Assembly: GCA_963772645.1 (NCBI GenBank)
Contig: CAVYYD010000014.1
Location: 1 to 64,000 of the forward strand
Direction of reading: 5' to 3'
Origin: DASSQJ01 sp963772645
GTDB lineage: Bacteria > Actinomycetota > Actinomycetes > Actinomycetales > Dermatophilaceae
Length of the DNA: 64,000 nt
Positions 9,926 to 18,225 of this stretch are shown here, in pieces. The notes below the pieces were generated by a model. That model saw only the letters and a list, made by a program, of their open reading frames with translations. It was not told the DNA's origin and searched no databases. Made by a program: the position numbers and the translations under genes. Each line of letters begins with the position of its first letter. Positions within the stretch are counted from its first letter, which is position 1.

Positions 9926-11239
9926 ATGGCGCACGAACCCGGTGCCCCCCTGCGCGTCGCGCTGCTCGGCTGCGGCGTCGTCGGCTCGGCGGTCGCGCGG
10001 ATGCTCGTCGGGAACGCCGACGACCTCGCCGCCCGGGCCGGCGCCCGGCTCGAGCTCGTCGGTATCGCGGTGCGCCGTCCGCATCGCGCCCGCCCCGACG
10101 TGCCGGTGGATCCCGCGCTCTTCACCGACGACGCCGAGGAGCTCGTCACCCGGGCCGACATCGTCATCGAGGTGATCGGCGGCATCGACCCGGCACGTGC
10201 CCTGATCCTGCGGGCCATGGAGCACGGCGCGTCGGTGGTCTCGGCGAACAAGGCACTCCTCGCCGAGGACGGGCCGACCCTCTACGCGCAGGCCGCCGAG
10301 CACGGGGTCGACCTCTACTACGAGGCCGCCGTCGCCGGGGCCATCCCGATCCTGCGTCCGATCCGTGAGTCCCTGACCGGTGACCACGTCCGCCGGGTCA
10401 TCGGCATCGTCAACGGCACGACGAACTTCGTCCTCGACAAGATGGACTCCTCGGGGGCGGGGTTCGCCGAGACCGTCGAGCAGGCCCAGGCGCTCGGGTA
10501 CGCCGAGGCCGACCCCACCGCCGACGTCGAGGGGTTCGACGCCGCCGCCAAGGCGGCGATCCTCGCCAGCCTGGCGTTCCACACCCGGGTCGGCGCCGCC
10601 GACGTCCACCGCGAGGGCATCACCGAGGTGAGCGCGGCAGACATCCGCGCGGCCCGTGACATGGACTGCGTCGTCAAGCTGCTCGCCATCTGCGAGCGCG
10701 TCGTGGCCGACGGCACCGAGGCGGTGTCGGTCCGGGTGCATCCGGCGATGATCCCGCGCAGCCACCCGCTGGCCAGTGTCCGCGAGGCCTTCAACGCCGT
10801 CTTCGTCGAGGCCGAGGCGGCCGGCGAGCTGATGTTCTACGGCCGCGGGGCCGGTGGCGACCCCACCGCCTCCGCCGTCCTCGGCGACGTCGTCGCGGTG
10901 GCCCGCCACCGCGTCGCCGGCGGCCACGGGCCGGGGGAGTCGGCCTACGCCGACCTGCCGGCGGTCGACATCGGACGGGCCCTGACCCGCTACCACATCA
11001 GCCTGGACGTCGCCGACCGTCCTGGCGTCCTCGCCCAGGTCGCGGCGGCCTTCGCCGAGCACGGTGTCTCCATCGAGACCGTCCGCCAGCAGGTGGCCCC
11101 GGGGGAGGACGGCCGGGCCAAGCTCATCGTCGTCACGCACCGCGCACCGGACGCCGCGCTCTCGGCCACCGTCGACGCGCTCGCCGCCCTCGAGGCCGTC
11201 GACGACGTCGCCTCCGTCATGCGCGTGGAAGGAGGCTGA
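9926..11239 (+). CDS. hom: Homoserine dehydrogenase
   Basis: This NAD(P)-dependent enzyme reduces aspartate semialdehyde to homoserine for threonine and methionine synthesis. The Rossmann motif is LLGCGVVGSAVARML near the start, the catalytic core contains GIVNGTTNF and GYAEADPTADVEG, and a C-terminal ACT domain (HISLDVADRPGVLAQVAAAF) is where threonine feedback normally acts. ATG 9926 is preferred; ATG 9914, 12 nt upstream, is also in frame but would abut the GAGGAG ribosome site. The gene follows lysA and ends 3 bp before thrC. Confidence 0.95.
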   Translation: MAHEPGAPLRVALLGCGVVGSAVARMLVGNADDLAARAGARLELVGIAVRRPHRARPDVPVDPALFTDDAEELVTRADIVIEVIGGIDPARALILRAMEHGASVVSANKALLAEDGPTLYAQAAEHGVDLYYEAAVAGAIPILRPIRESLTGDHVRRVIGIVNGTTNFVLDKMDSSGAGFAETVEQAQALGYAEADPTADVEGFDAAAKAAILASLAFHTRVGAADVHREGITEVSAADIRAARDMDCVVKLLAICERVVADGTEAVSVRVHPAMIPRSHPLASVREAFNAVFVEAEAAGELMFYGRGAGGDPTASAVLGDVVAVARHRVAGGHGPGESAYADLPAVDIGRALTRYHISLDVADRPGVLAQVAAAFAEHGVSIETVRQQVAPGEDGRAKLIVVTHRAPDAALSATVDALAALEAVDDVASVMRVEGG

Positions 11240-11242
11240 CCC

Positions 11243-12346
11243 GTGGCCCGGATGTGGCGCGGTGTCATCCGCGAGTACGCCGACCGGCTGCCGATGCTCG
11301 AGGGGGCCCCGGTGGTCACCCTCCACGAGGGTGGCACGCCGCTGATCCGCTGCGAGCACCTCTCGGAGATCACCGGTGCACAGGTCCACGTCAAGTACGA
11401 GGGCCTCAACCCCACTGCCTCGTTCAAGGACCGGGGCATGACCACGGCCATCTCGGTGGCCGCCCGCCACGGCGCGAAGGCGGTGATCTGCGCGAGCACC
11501 GGCAACACCAGCGCGAGCGCGGCGGCGTACGCGGTCAAGGCCGGAATGACCTGTGCCGTCCTCGTGCCCGACGGCAAGATCGCGATGGGCAAGCTGAGCC
11601 AGGCGGTCGCCCACGGGGCCACCATCCTCCAGGTCGAGGGCAACTTCGACGACTGCCTGACCGTGGCCCGCAAGCTCGCCGAGGCCTACCCCGTCGACCT
11701 CGTCAACTCGGTCAACCCCGCCCGCATCGAGGGGCAGAAGACCGCTGCGTTCGAGGTGGTCGACGCCCTCGGCGACGCTCCCGACATCCACGTGCTGCCG
11801 GTCGGCAACGCCGGGAACATCACCGCGTACTGGCGGGGCTACACCGAGTACGCGTCCCGCACCCCGGGTCTCGGCGGCGAGCTGCTCGACGCGGTGGCCA
11901 CGAGGCGCCCGCGGATGTGGGGGTTCCAGGCCGCAGGCGCGGCGCCCATCGTGCTCGGCCACCCCGTCGGCGAGCCCGAGACGATCGCCACCGCCATCCG
12001 GATCGGCAACCCGGCCTCGTGGCGCCAGGCCGAGGCCGCGCGGGAGGAGTCCGGTGGCCTCATCGAGTCGGTCACCGACGAGGAGATCCTGCGGGCCCAC
12101 CGCCTGCTGTCCTCCACCGAGGGCGTGTTCGTCGAGCCGGCCTCGGCGGCCAGCATCGCGGGGCTGCTCAAGAAGCATCGCGAGGGGGCCGTGCCGCCCG
12201 GGGCCGTCGTCGTCTGCACCGTCACCGGGCACGGGCTCAAGGACCCCCAGTGGGCGCTGCGCACCGAGGACGGTTCGACGGTCGAGCCGGTGCGCGTGCC
12301 GGTCGACGCCTACGCGGTCGCGGCGGCGCTCGGGCTCGAGGGCTGA
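11243..12346 (+). CDS. thrC: Threonine synthase
   Basis: The 367-residue PLP enzyme converts O-phosphohomoserine to threonine. The PLP lysine lies in TASFKDRGMT and the phosphate-binding loop is STGNTSASAAAYA. Length and organisation match the short actinobacterial class. It starts with GTG 3 bp after hom, inside a ribosome site (GGAAGGAGG), and its stop is 2 bp before the thrB start, so the three genes form one translationally linked operon. Confidence 0.95.
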   Translation: MARMWRGVIREYADRLPMLEGAPVVTLHEGGTPLIRCEHLSEITGAQVHVKYEGLNPTASFKDRGMTTAISVAARHGAKAVICASTGNTSASAAAYAVKAGMTCAVLVPDGKIAMGKLSQAVAHGATILQVEGNFDDCLTVARKLAEAYPVDLVNSVNPARIEGQKTAAFEVVDALGDAPDIHVLPVGNAGNITAYWRGYTEYASRTPGLGGELLDAVATRRPRMWGFQAAGAAPIVLGHPVGEPETIATAIRIGNPASWRQAEAAREESGGLIESVTDEEILRAHRLLSSTEGVFVEPASAASIAGLLKKHREGAVPPGAVVVCTVTGHGLKDPQWALRTEDGSTVEPVRVPVDAYAVAAALGLEG

Positions 12347-12348
12347 CC

Positions 12349-13297
12349 GTGGACGCGGTGCTGCGCCCGGGGGCGGCCGTGGAGGTCCGGGTCCCCGCGA
12401 GCAGCGCCAACCTCGGCCCGGGGTTCGACTCGGTCGGCTGCGCCCTCGGGGTGTGGGACACCTGCCGCGCCGCGGTCACCGATGCGCCCGGACTCCTCGT
12501 CACGGTGGCAGGGGAGGGCGCCGGTGCGGTACCGCTCGACGCGAGCCACCTCGTCCACCGGGCGATGCAGGCGGCGTGGGCCGAGCTGCGGGTCCGGCCG
12601 CCGGCCGGGCTGCTCCTCGAGTGCCAGAACGAGGTGCCGCACGGCCGGGGCATGGGCTCCTCCGCGACGGCGATCGTCACCGGCATCCTCGCCGCCCAGG
12701 CCCTGCACGACGTGAGCCGCGGTGCGGCCGACCCGTCGTCGCCGGACCTCGCGTTCGCGAACGGGCTCGCGGCCCGGCTCGAGGGCCACCCGGACAACGC
12801 CTCGGCGAGCATCTACGGCGGGGTCACCCTGTCCTGGTCGGAGACCGACCTGGACGCGACCCGCACGGTCCACCTGCCGGTCCATCCCGACGTCGAGCCG
12901 GTGGTCTTCGCGCCCGACCTCCAGCTGTCCACCGCGCGGGCCCGCTCGGTGCTGCCCCAGCAGGTGCGGCTCGCGGACGCGGCGGCGAACACCGCGCGCG
13001 GTGCGCTGCTCGCCCACGCCCTCGCGTCGGCGCCCGAGCACCTCCTCGCCGCCACCCGGGACTGGCTGCACCAGGAGGCCCGGCGCCCGTCCTACCCCGG
13101 GTCGATGGCCCTCGTCGACACGCTGCGGGCCTCAGGGCACGCCGCGGCCATCTCCGGGGCCGGGCCGTCGGTGCTCGTCCTCGCCCGGCGCGGCCGGGTC
13201 GACGAGGTCCGAGCGCACGCAGGCTCGGGTTGGCGTGTGCTCGACCCCGGGCATCCCCGAGCACGGCGCGGGCGTCCGGGTGCTCTCCACGGGCTGA
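12349..13297 (+). CDS. thrB: Homoserine kinase, with an apparent frameshift near 13243
   Basis: This GHMP-family kinase phosphorylates homoserine. It has PASSANLGPGFDSVG at the N-terminus, the ATP-binding PHGRGMGSSATAIVTG loop, and ISGAGPSVL in the C-terminal motif 3. After GWRVL the expected ending, TPGIPEHGAGVRVLSTG, lies in the next frame; without the shift the protein would run on with unrelated residues to 13386. One surplus base at about 13243 explains this. It is the last gene of the thr operon, upstream of rho. Confidence 0.9.
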
Positions 13298-13509
13298 CCG
13301 GTGTCGTCTCCGATGACCGCGTGATCTGCGTGACCGGTGGTACTCTGGCACCGCGGCCGCAGTTGATGCCGGGTCATACCCGTTGACTACCGCGGACCGC
13401 TCCCACGCGAAGGGCACGAACCCAGCCGTCTGGTGGCTGTGAGCCCTGCGTGGTCACTCTCCAGCACCGGCGGATCCTGCCGGTCCACGAACGAGGGGAA
13501 GGGTCCTTC

Positions 13510-15408
13510 GTGACAGACACCACCACACTCGAGACAGCCTCCTCCGGCAGCTCGCGCCGCTCCGGCGCCCTGTCGGCGATGCGGCTGGCCGAGCTCCAGG
13601 GGCTCGCCTCGAGCATGGGCATCAGCGGGACGGCGAAGATGCGCAAGGGCGACCTCGTCGCCGCCATCAAGGCCCGCCAGAACGGCGAGAGCGGCCCGGC
13701 CAGCAGCGCCGGCGCGCCGCGTGCCCGCCGGGCGGAGCGCCCGGCCACCCGCGAGGGTGGCTCCGCTCCCGAGGCCCGGGAGGCCGATCAGCGCGAAGGC
13801 TCCGGCCGTGGAGAGCAGACCGGCTCCCGCGGCCCGCGGACGGGGGAGCTCGACCGGAACGGCCGCCGCCCGGACCAGGACGAGCACGAGGGTGGCCGGG
13901 CCCGGGGCAGAGCGGGCCAGCAGGCTCGGGACCGCTCCACGACGCAGGGCGACCGCGACCAGGACAACCGGCGCGCCCAGGACGACCGGCGCGATGACGA
14001 CCGCGACCAGGGCCGCCAGCGCGAGAACGACCGCGACCAGGACAACCGTCGCGAGGACGCTCGCGACCAGCAGGGCGGCTACCAGCAGAACCGCGACGAC
14101 GACGACGGCAGCGGTCGCAGCCGCCGCCGTCGCAACCGCGGCCGCGGTCGGGACAAGCGGGGCCGCCAGAGCGACGCGGGCGGCAGCCAGCCGCAGACCG
14201 AGGGAGAGCCGCAGATCCACGAGGACGACGTCCTCGTCCCGGTCGCCGGCATCCTCGACATCCTCGACAGCTATGCCTTCGTCCGCACCACCGGGTACCT
14301 GCCGGGCGCCAGCGACATCTACGTCCCCATCCAGCTCGTCAAGCGGCACGGCCTGCGCAAGGGCGACGCCGTCACCGGGTCGATCCGGGCGCCGCGCGAG
14401 GGGGAGGAGCCGCAGCAGCAGACCGTCGGCTCGCGCAACAACCGGCAGAAGTACACGCCGCTGGCCCGGCTCGAGACCGTCAACGGGATGGCGCCGGACG
14501 AGTCGCGCAACCGCCCAGAGTTCACCAAGCTCACCCCGCTCTACCCCCAGCAGCGCCTCCGCCTGGAGACCGAGCAGAACCTGCTGACGACGCGGATCAT
14601 CGACCTCGTCGCGCCGATCGGGAAGGGCCAGCGAGGCCTCATCGTCGCTCCTGCCAAGGCCGGCAAGACGATGGTCATGCAGGCCATCGCCAACGCCATC
14701 ACGACGAACAACCCCGAATGCCACCTGATGGTCGTGCTCGTCGACGAACGTCCGGAGGAGGTCACGGACATGCAGCGGGCCGTCAAGGGCGAGGTCATCT
14801 CCTCGACCTTCGACCGCCCGGCCGACGACCATACGACGGTCGCCGAGCTGTCGATCGAACGGGCCAAGCGGCTGGTCGAGATGGGTCACGACGTCGTCGT
14901 GCTCCTCGACTCCATCACCAAGCTCGGCCGCGCCTACAACCTCTCGGCGCCGGCCAGCGGACGCATCCTCTCCGGTGGCGTGGACTCCGCGGCGCTCTAC
15001 CCGCCGAAGAAGTTCTTCGGCGCGGCCCGCAACATCGAGAACGGCGGCTCCCTCACCATCCTCGCCACCGCGCTCGTCGAGACCGGCTCCCGGATGGACG
15101 AGGTGATCTTCGAGGAGTTCAAGGGCACCGGCAACATGGAGCTCAAGCTCGACCGTGGCCTGGCTAACCGCCGCATCTTCCCCGCCGTCGACGTCAACAA
15201 CTCCGGCACCCGACGCGAGGAGATCCTCCTGGCGCCCGAGGAGCTGAAGATCATGTGGAAGCTGCGCCGCGTGCTCGCCGCTCTCGACCCGCAGGCGAGC
15301 GTCGAGCTCCTCCTCGACCGGCTGCGCAAGACCAAGAGCAACTACGAGTTCCTCACCCAGGTCCAGCAGACGAGCTCGATCAAGCTCGACGACGGGGACG
15401 ACGACTGA
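13510..15408 (+). CDS. rho: Transcription termination factor Rho with Arg/Asp-rich insert
   Basis: The hexameric RNA helicase of about 632 residues starts at GTG 13510 behind GAGGGGAAGGG. Order: Rho N-terminal helical domain (MRLAELQGLASSMGISGTAK), a low-complexity stretch of about 170 residues rich in Arg, Asp, Gln and Gly, the cold-shock-like RNA-binding domain (DVLVPVAGILDILDSYAFV), and the RecA-like ATPase with Walker A APAKAGKTM and the Q/R-loop region PKKFFGAARNIENGGSLT. Such inserts are known from actinobacterial Rho (for example Micrococcus and Mycobacterium) and widen RNA binding. The 212-bp gap upstream may hold a promoter or regulatory leader. It converges with the GNAT gene. Confidence 0.95.
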   Translation: MTDTTTLETASSGSSRRSGALSAMRLAELQGLASSMGISGTAKMRKGDLVAAIKARQNGESGPASSAGAPRARRAERPATREGGSAPEAREADQREGSGRGEQTGSRGPRTGELDRNGRRPDQDEHEGGRARGRAGQQARDRSTTQGDRDQDNRRAQDDRRDDDRDQGRQRENDRDQDNRREDARDQQGGYQQNRDDDDGSGRSRRRRNRGRGRDKRGRQSDAGGSQPQTEGEPQIHEDDVLVPVAGILDILDSYAFVRTTGYLPGASDIYVPIQLVKRHGLRKGDAVTGSIRAPREGEEPQQQTVGSRNNRQKYTPLARLETVNGMAPDESRNRPEFTKLTPLYPQQRLRLETEQNLLTTRIIDLVAPIGKGQRGLIVAPAKAGKTMVMQAIANAITTNNPECHLMVVLVDERPEEVTDMQRAVKGEVISSTFDRPADDHTTVAELSIERAKRLVEMGHDVVVLLDSITKLGRAYNLSAPASGRILSGGVDSAALYPPKKFFGAARNIENGGSLTILATALVETGSRMDEVIFEEFKGTGNMELKLDRGLANRRIFPAVDVNNSGTRREEILLAPEELKIMWKLRRVLAALDPQASVELLLDRLRKTKSNYEFLTQVQQTSSIKLDDGDDD

Positions 15409-15410
15409 CG

Positions 15411-15438
15411 GGCGGGGGGCGCGACGCGGCGTCCCGCC
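15411..15438. terminator. Possible bidirectional hairpin between rho and the GNAT gene
   Basis: GGCGGGG at 15411-15417 can pair with TCCCGCC at 15432-15438 across a 14-nt loop in the 34-bp gap between convergent genes. The stem is short and there is no T-run, so the call is tentative. Confidence 0.35.
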
Positions 15439-15442
15439 GGAG

Positions 15443-15919
15443 TCAGCGGGGCACCGACCGCCGCATGGTCGGGAACGCACTGGTTGCGAACCCCCGGTCG
15501 CGGTAGAGGCGAGCGCCGGCCTCGGTGGCGAAGAGGTCGACCCGGGTGACGTCGGTGCTCTCGACGAACCAGGCGAGCAGGTCCTCGGTGCACGCGCCGG
15601 CCAGCCCCCGGCCCCGGTAGGGCGGGAGGGTGGCGACGTTGGACACGAGCCCGACCGAGCCGTTCGGACAGCCGGGCCCGGGGATGAGCGCCGTGACCTC
15701 GCCCACCGCGCACGACGCGACGACGTCGTCGACCTCGGCCACGACGAGCCGGACGCCCGAGGTGCGGAGGCGGTCGAGGAACCAACCGTGCGCGGCCAGG
15801 CGCCACGCGGGCGCGGCAAGGGCCGCCGGGTCGGTACCCATGGCCTCGAACATGAGGACCCGCAGGTCGACGAGGGCTCCGACGTCGGCGCGCCGGGCCG
15901 GTCGGACCGTGGCGCTCAC
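15443..15919 (-). CDS. GNAT-family N-acetyltransferase
   Basis: This 158-residue protein has the acetyl-CoA binding motif A as VSNVATLPPYRGRGLAGACTEDLL and the C-terminal EAGARLYRDRGF typical of GNAT motif B. The acyl acceptor is unknown. GTG 15919 (VSATVRPARRADV) is chosen because it overlaps the stop of the upstream oxidoreductase by 4 bp, showing translational coupling, and matches the usual domain start. Confidence 0.85.
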   Translation of the reverse strand: MSATVRPARRADVGALVDLRVLMFEAMGTDPAALAAPAWRLAAHGWFLDRLRTSGVRLVVAEVDDVVASCAVGEVTALIPGPGCPNGSVGLVSNVATLPPYRGRGLAGACTEDLLAWFVESTDVTRVDLFATEAGARLYRDRGFATSAFPTMRRSVPR

Positions 15920-16761
15920 CGCGGCGGCCCGAGCTCGAGGCGGCGGCGCAGCTCGGCGCGCCCCTCGGTCGAGTCGGGGAGGTCCCACCACGACTCGACC
16001 CACCAGGTGGCGCCGGCCTCCTCCCACGGGCCGAGGGGTGGCCGGACGGCGCCGAAGCCGCCGTGGCTGTCGCCCTCGACGACGACGTCGTAGCCCTCCA
16101 TCGACGCCCCGGCGGCCCGCCGCAGTGTCCGGAGCCGCCCGACGACCTCACGCAGCGCCGCGACCGTGAGGCCCGAGTGGCCCTCGGTTCCGACGACGGC
16201 CGGCAGCACCCCCTGCCAGCGCGCCGCCCGTTCCAGCGAGGGCTGCCGGTCCCGGCCGGGGACGAGCGCACCGACGCACCACACCGGCGGGTGCGGGGTC
16301 TGGACCGGCGGCGGGGGCACCAGCTCGGTGACCGGGCGCGCAGACCAGTGCTCACCCGCGAACTCGAAGGGCTGGCCGGCCATCAGCCCGGCGTAGACCG
16401 CCAGTCCCTCGTCCAGCTTCGCCGCTCGGGCGGCCCGGCCCTCGTCGGGCTCGAACGCGAGCCAGTTGCCGTGCAGCGCACCCAGCCCCACCCCGAGGGT
16501 GACCCGCCCGCCCGAGAGCCGGTCGACCGACGCCACGCGCGAGGCGAGATCCCACGGCCGGTACCGCGAGGCCGGCGTCAGCAGGGTCCCGAGCCGGACC
16601 CGGTCGGTGGTCATGGCCGCGGCCGCGAGCGTGGCCCAGGCGTCCTGGCCCCAGACGGACTCCCACCCCAGCACCATGTCCCATCCGGCTTGCTCGGCCA
16701 CCGCCGCGAGCTCGGCGAACTCCCGCTCCGACGCGTGCGTGATGACGGCTCCGTACCTCAT
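15916..16761 (-). CDS. LLM-class flavin-dependent oxidoreductase
   Basis: The 281-residue protein is a bacterial-luciferase-like monooxygenase of the F420/FMN type: RYGAVITHASEREF at strand 1, RVRLGTLLTPASRYRPWDLA and LSGGRVTLGVGLG in the barrel core. Substrate and flavin (F420 or FMN) cannot be told apart here. A TAGCGT box at 16768-16773 lies 6 nt before the ATG on the minus strand, supporting the start and a leaderless mRNA. It is divergent from the haloalkane dehalogenase across 61 bp and coupled to the GNAT gene downstream. Confidence 0.85.
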   Translation of the reverse strand: MRYGAVITHASEREFAELAAVAEQAGWDMVLGWESVWGQDAWATLAAAAMTTDRVRLGTLLTPASRYRPWDLASRVASVDRLSGGRVTLGVGLGALHGNWLAFEPDEGRAARAAKLDEGLAVYAGLMAGQPFEFAGEHWSARPVTELVPPPPVQTPHPPVWCVGALVPGRDRQPSLERAARWQGVLPAVVGTEGHSGLTVAALREVVGRLRTLRRAAGASMEGYDVVVEGDSHGGFGAVRPPLGPWEEAGATWWVESWWDLPDSTEGRAELRRRLELGPPR

Positions 16762-16767
16762 CCTGCG

Positions 16768-16816
16768 ACGCTACCGGCCCACGACGCCACCGACCCGCGA
16801 CGCCACCGCCTACGGT
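16768..16816. promoter_or_regulatory. Divergent pair of -10 boxes
   Basis: The 61-bp divergent gap contains TAGCGT on the minus strand at 16768-16773, 6 nt from the oxidoreductase ATG, and TACGGT on the plus strand at 16811-16816, 6 nt from the dehalogenase ATG. Both genes would be leaderless and share control DNA. Confidence 0.5.
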
Positions 16817-16822
16817 GGAGCG

Positions 16823-17776
16823 ATGGACGTCCTGCGCACCCCCGAGGACCGCTTCGACTCCGTCCCGGGCTACGACCACCCGCCCCGCTACGTCCAGGTC
16901 GAGGCGGGCGACGGCAGCCGGCCCCTGCGGATGGCGTACGTCGACGCCGGGCCGCCCGAGGCACCGCTGTGCCTCATGCTCCACGGCGAGCCGAGCTGGG
17001 GTTTCCTCTACCGGCGGGTCGTCGACGTCGTGACGGCCTCCGGTTTCCGCGCGGTCGTCCCCGACCTCGTCGGCTTCGGCCGCTCGGACAAGCCGGCCGA
17101 TCCTGCCGAGTACACCTACGCCCGACACGTCGGCTGGGTGCGTTCCTTCCTGGACGCCACCGGGGTGGGCGACCTGACCCTGCTCTGCCAGGACTGGGGC
17201 GGCCTCATCGGCCTGCGGCTCGTGGGTGAGCAGCCCGAGCGGTTCGTGGCCGTCGTCGCGGCCAACACGTTCCTGCCCGTCGGGGACCCCCCCTCGCCTG
17301 ACTTCCTCGCCTGGCGGGACTTCTCCCAGCGCGCCGATGACCCGTTCCCGGTGGGCTGGGTGCTCCAGAACGCGACGGCCACGACGCTGCCGCCCGAGGT
17401 GGTGGCCGCCTACGAGGCGCCGTTCCCGGACGCGTCCTTCACGAGCGGGGCCCGGCGCTTCCCCGCCCTCGTACCCGTCGATCCCGCGGACCCGGGGGCG
17501 GTCGACAACCGCGCCGCCTGGCCGGGTCTCGCCGCCTTCGGCGGCCCGTTCGTCACCGCGTTCTCCGACGGGGACCCCATCACCCGGGGCGCCGACCGGG
17601 TGCTGCAGCGGCGGGTGGCCGGCGCCGCCGGCCAGCCCCACGTCCTCCTCGAGGGCGGCGGGCACTTCCTCCAGGAGGACGTCGGTGACCGGCTTGCCGG
17701 GGTGGTCGTCGACACGATGCGCCGCGTCCACGGTCCGGCCCCCGAGGGGAATGTCGCGGTGCCACCGGCCGTTTAG
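16823..17776 (+). CDS. Haloalkane dehalogenase (subfamily I-like)
   Basis: This alpha/beta hydrolase of 317 residues resembles DhlA-type haloalkane dehalogenases. The oxyanion-hole motif is HGEPSWGFLYR, the nucleophile Asp lies in LLCQDWGGLIGLR, and the catalytic His is in LLEGGGHFLQEDVG. The N-terminus LRTPEDRFDSVPGYDHPPRY is typical of that subfamily. It is expected to hydrolyse carbon-halogen bonds to alcohols, but substrate range and even halide activity are inferred from family only. It may be co-regulated with the divergent flavin oxidoreductase. Confidence 0.8.
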   Translation: MDVLRTPEDRFDSVPGYDHPPRYVQVEAGDGSRPLRMAYVDAGPPEAPLCLMLHGEPSWGFLYRRVVDVVTASGFRAVVPDLVGFGRSDKPADPAEYTYARHVGWVRSFLDATGVGDLTLLCQDWGGLIGLRLVGEQPERFVAVVAANTFLPVGDPPSPDFLAWRDFSQRADDPFPVGWVLQNATATTLPPEVVAAYEAPFPDASFTSGARRFPALVPVDPADPGAVDNRAAWPGLAAFGGPFVTAFSDGDPITRGADRVLQRRVAGAAGQPHVLLEGGGHFLQEDVGDRLAGVVVDTMRRVHGPAPEGNVAVPPAV

Positions 17777-17929
17777 GACAGCGTGTGCTTCTCTGGCACA
17801 CTTGACCGCTGGACCGGTTCACGGCACGACGCGTTTCCTGAGCGACCTCCCCACGAGGGTCGCAGGCGGGGCGCCATGGGGGCAGCAGGGTGCTGTCGCC
17901 GCCGACCCGGAGGCATCCGAGGAGACATC

Positions 17930-18145
17930 GTGAAGAAGGACATCCACCCCCACTACGTGGAGACCACGGTCACCTGCACCTGTGGCAACACGTTCACCAC
18001 GCGCAGCACGGCGCCGAACGGCGTGATCCACGCCGACGTCTGCAGCAACTGCCACCCGTTCTACACCGGCAAGCAGAAGATCCTCGACACCGGCGGCCGT
18101 GTGGCCCGGTTCGAGGCGCGCTACGGCAAGAAGGCCGCCAAGTAG
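17930..18145 (+). CDS. rpmE: 50S ribosomal protein L31 (zinc-binding type)
   Basis: This 71-residue protein starts VKKDIHPHYVETTVTCTCGN and has four cysteines, C16, C18, C38 and C41 (CSNC), forming the zinc site of the C+ type L31. It ends FEARYGKKAAK. GTG 17930 follows a GAGGAGA ribosome site. The rho-rpmE-prfA-prmC order is conserved in actinobacteria; here the GNAT, oxidoreductase and dehalogenase genes separate rho from rpmE. A strong hairpin follows. Confidence 0.95.
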   Translation: MKKDIHPHYVETTVTCTCGNTFTTRSTAPNGVIHADVCSNCHPFYTGKQKILDTGGRVARFEARYGKKAAK

Positions 18146-18148
18146 CTC

Positions 18149-18192
18149 CACCGGTGCGCCGGTCCGCCGTCGGGCGGGCCGGCGCACTGGTG
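18149..18192 (+). terminator. Strong hairpin after rpmE
   Basis: Twenty bases at 18149-18168 pair with 18173-18192 (18 Watson-Crick and two G-U pairs) around a 4-nt loop, followed by a short TTCT. It probably separates rpmE mRNA from prfA-prmC. Confidence 0.7.
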
Positions 18193-18225
18193 TTCTCCCG
18201 TCCCTGACCTCCGGAGGAGGATGCC

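Noticed and set aside
9758..12232. 824-codon antisense frame over lysA, hom and thrC
   Set aside because: Composition is the mirror of the sense genes (His, Asp, Gly, Val-rich) and no domain is recognisable.
13298..13509. Defined attenuator or small ORF in the rho leader
   Set aside because: A TACTCT-like -10 near 13343 and some short stems exist, but nothing strong enough to call from sequence alone.
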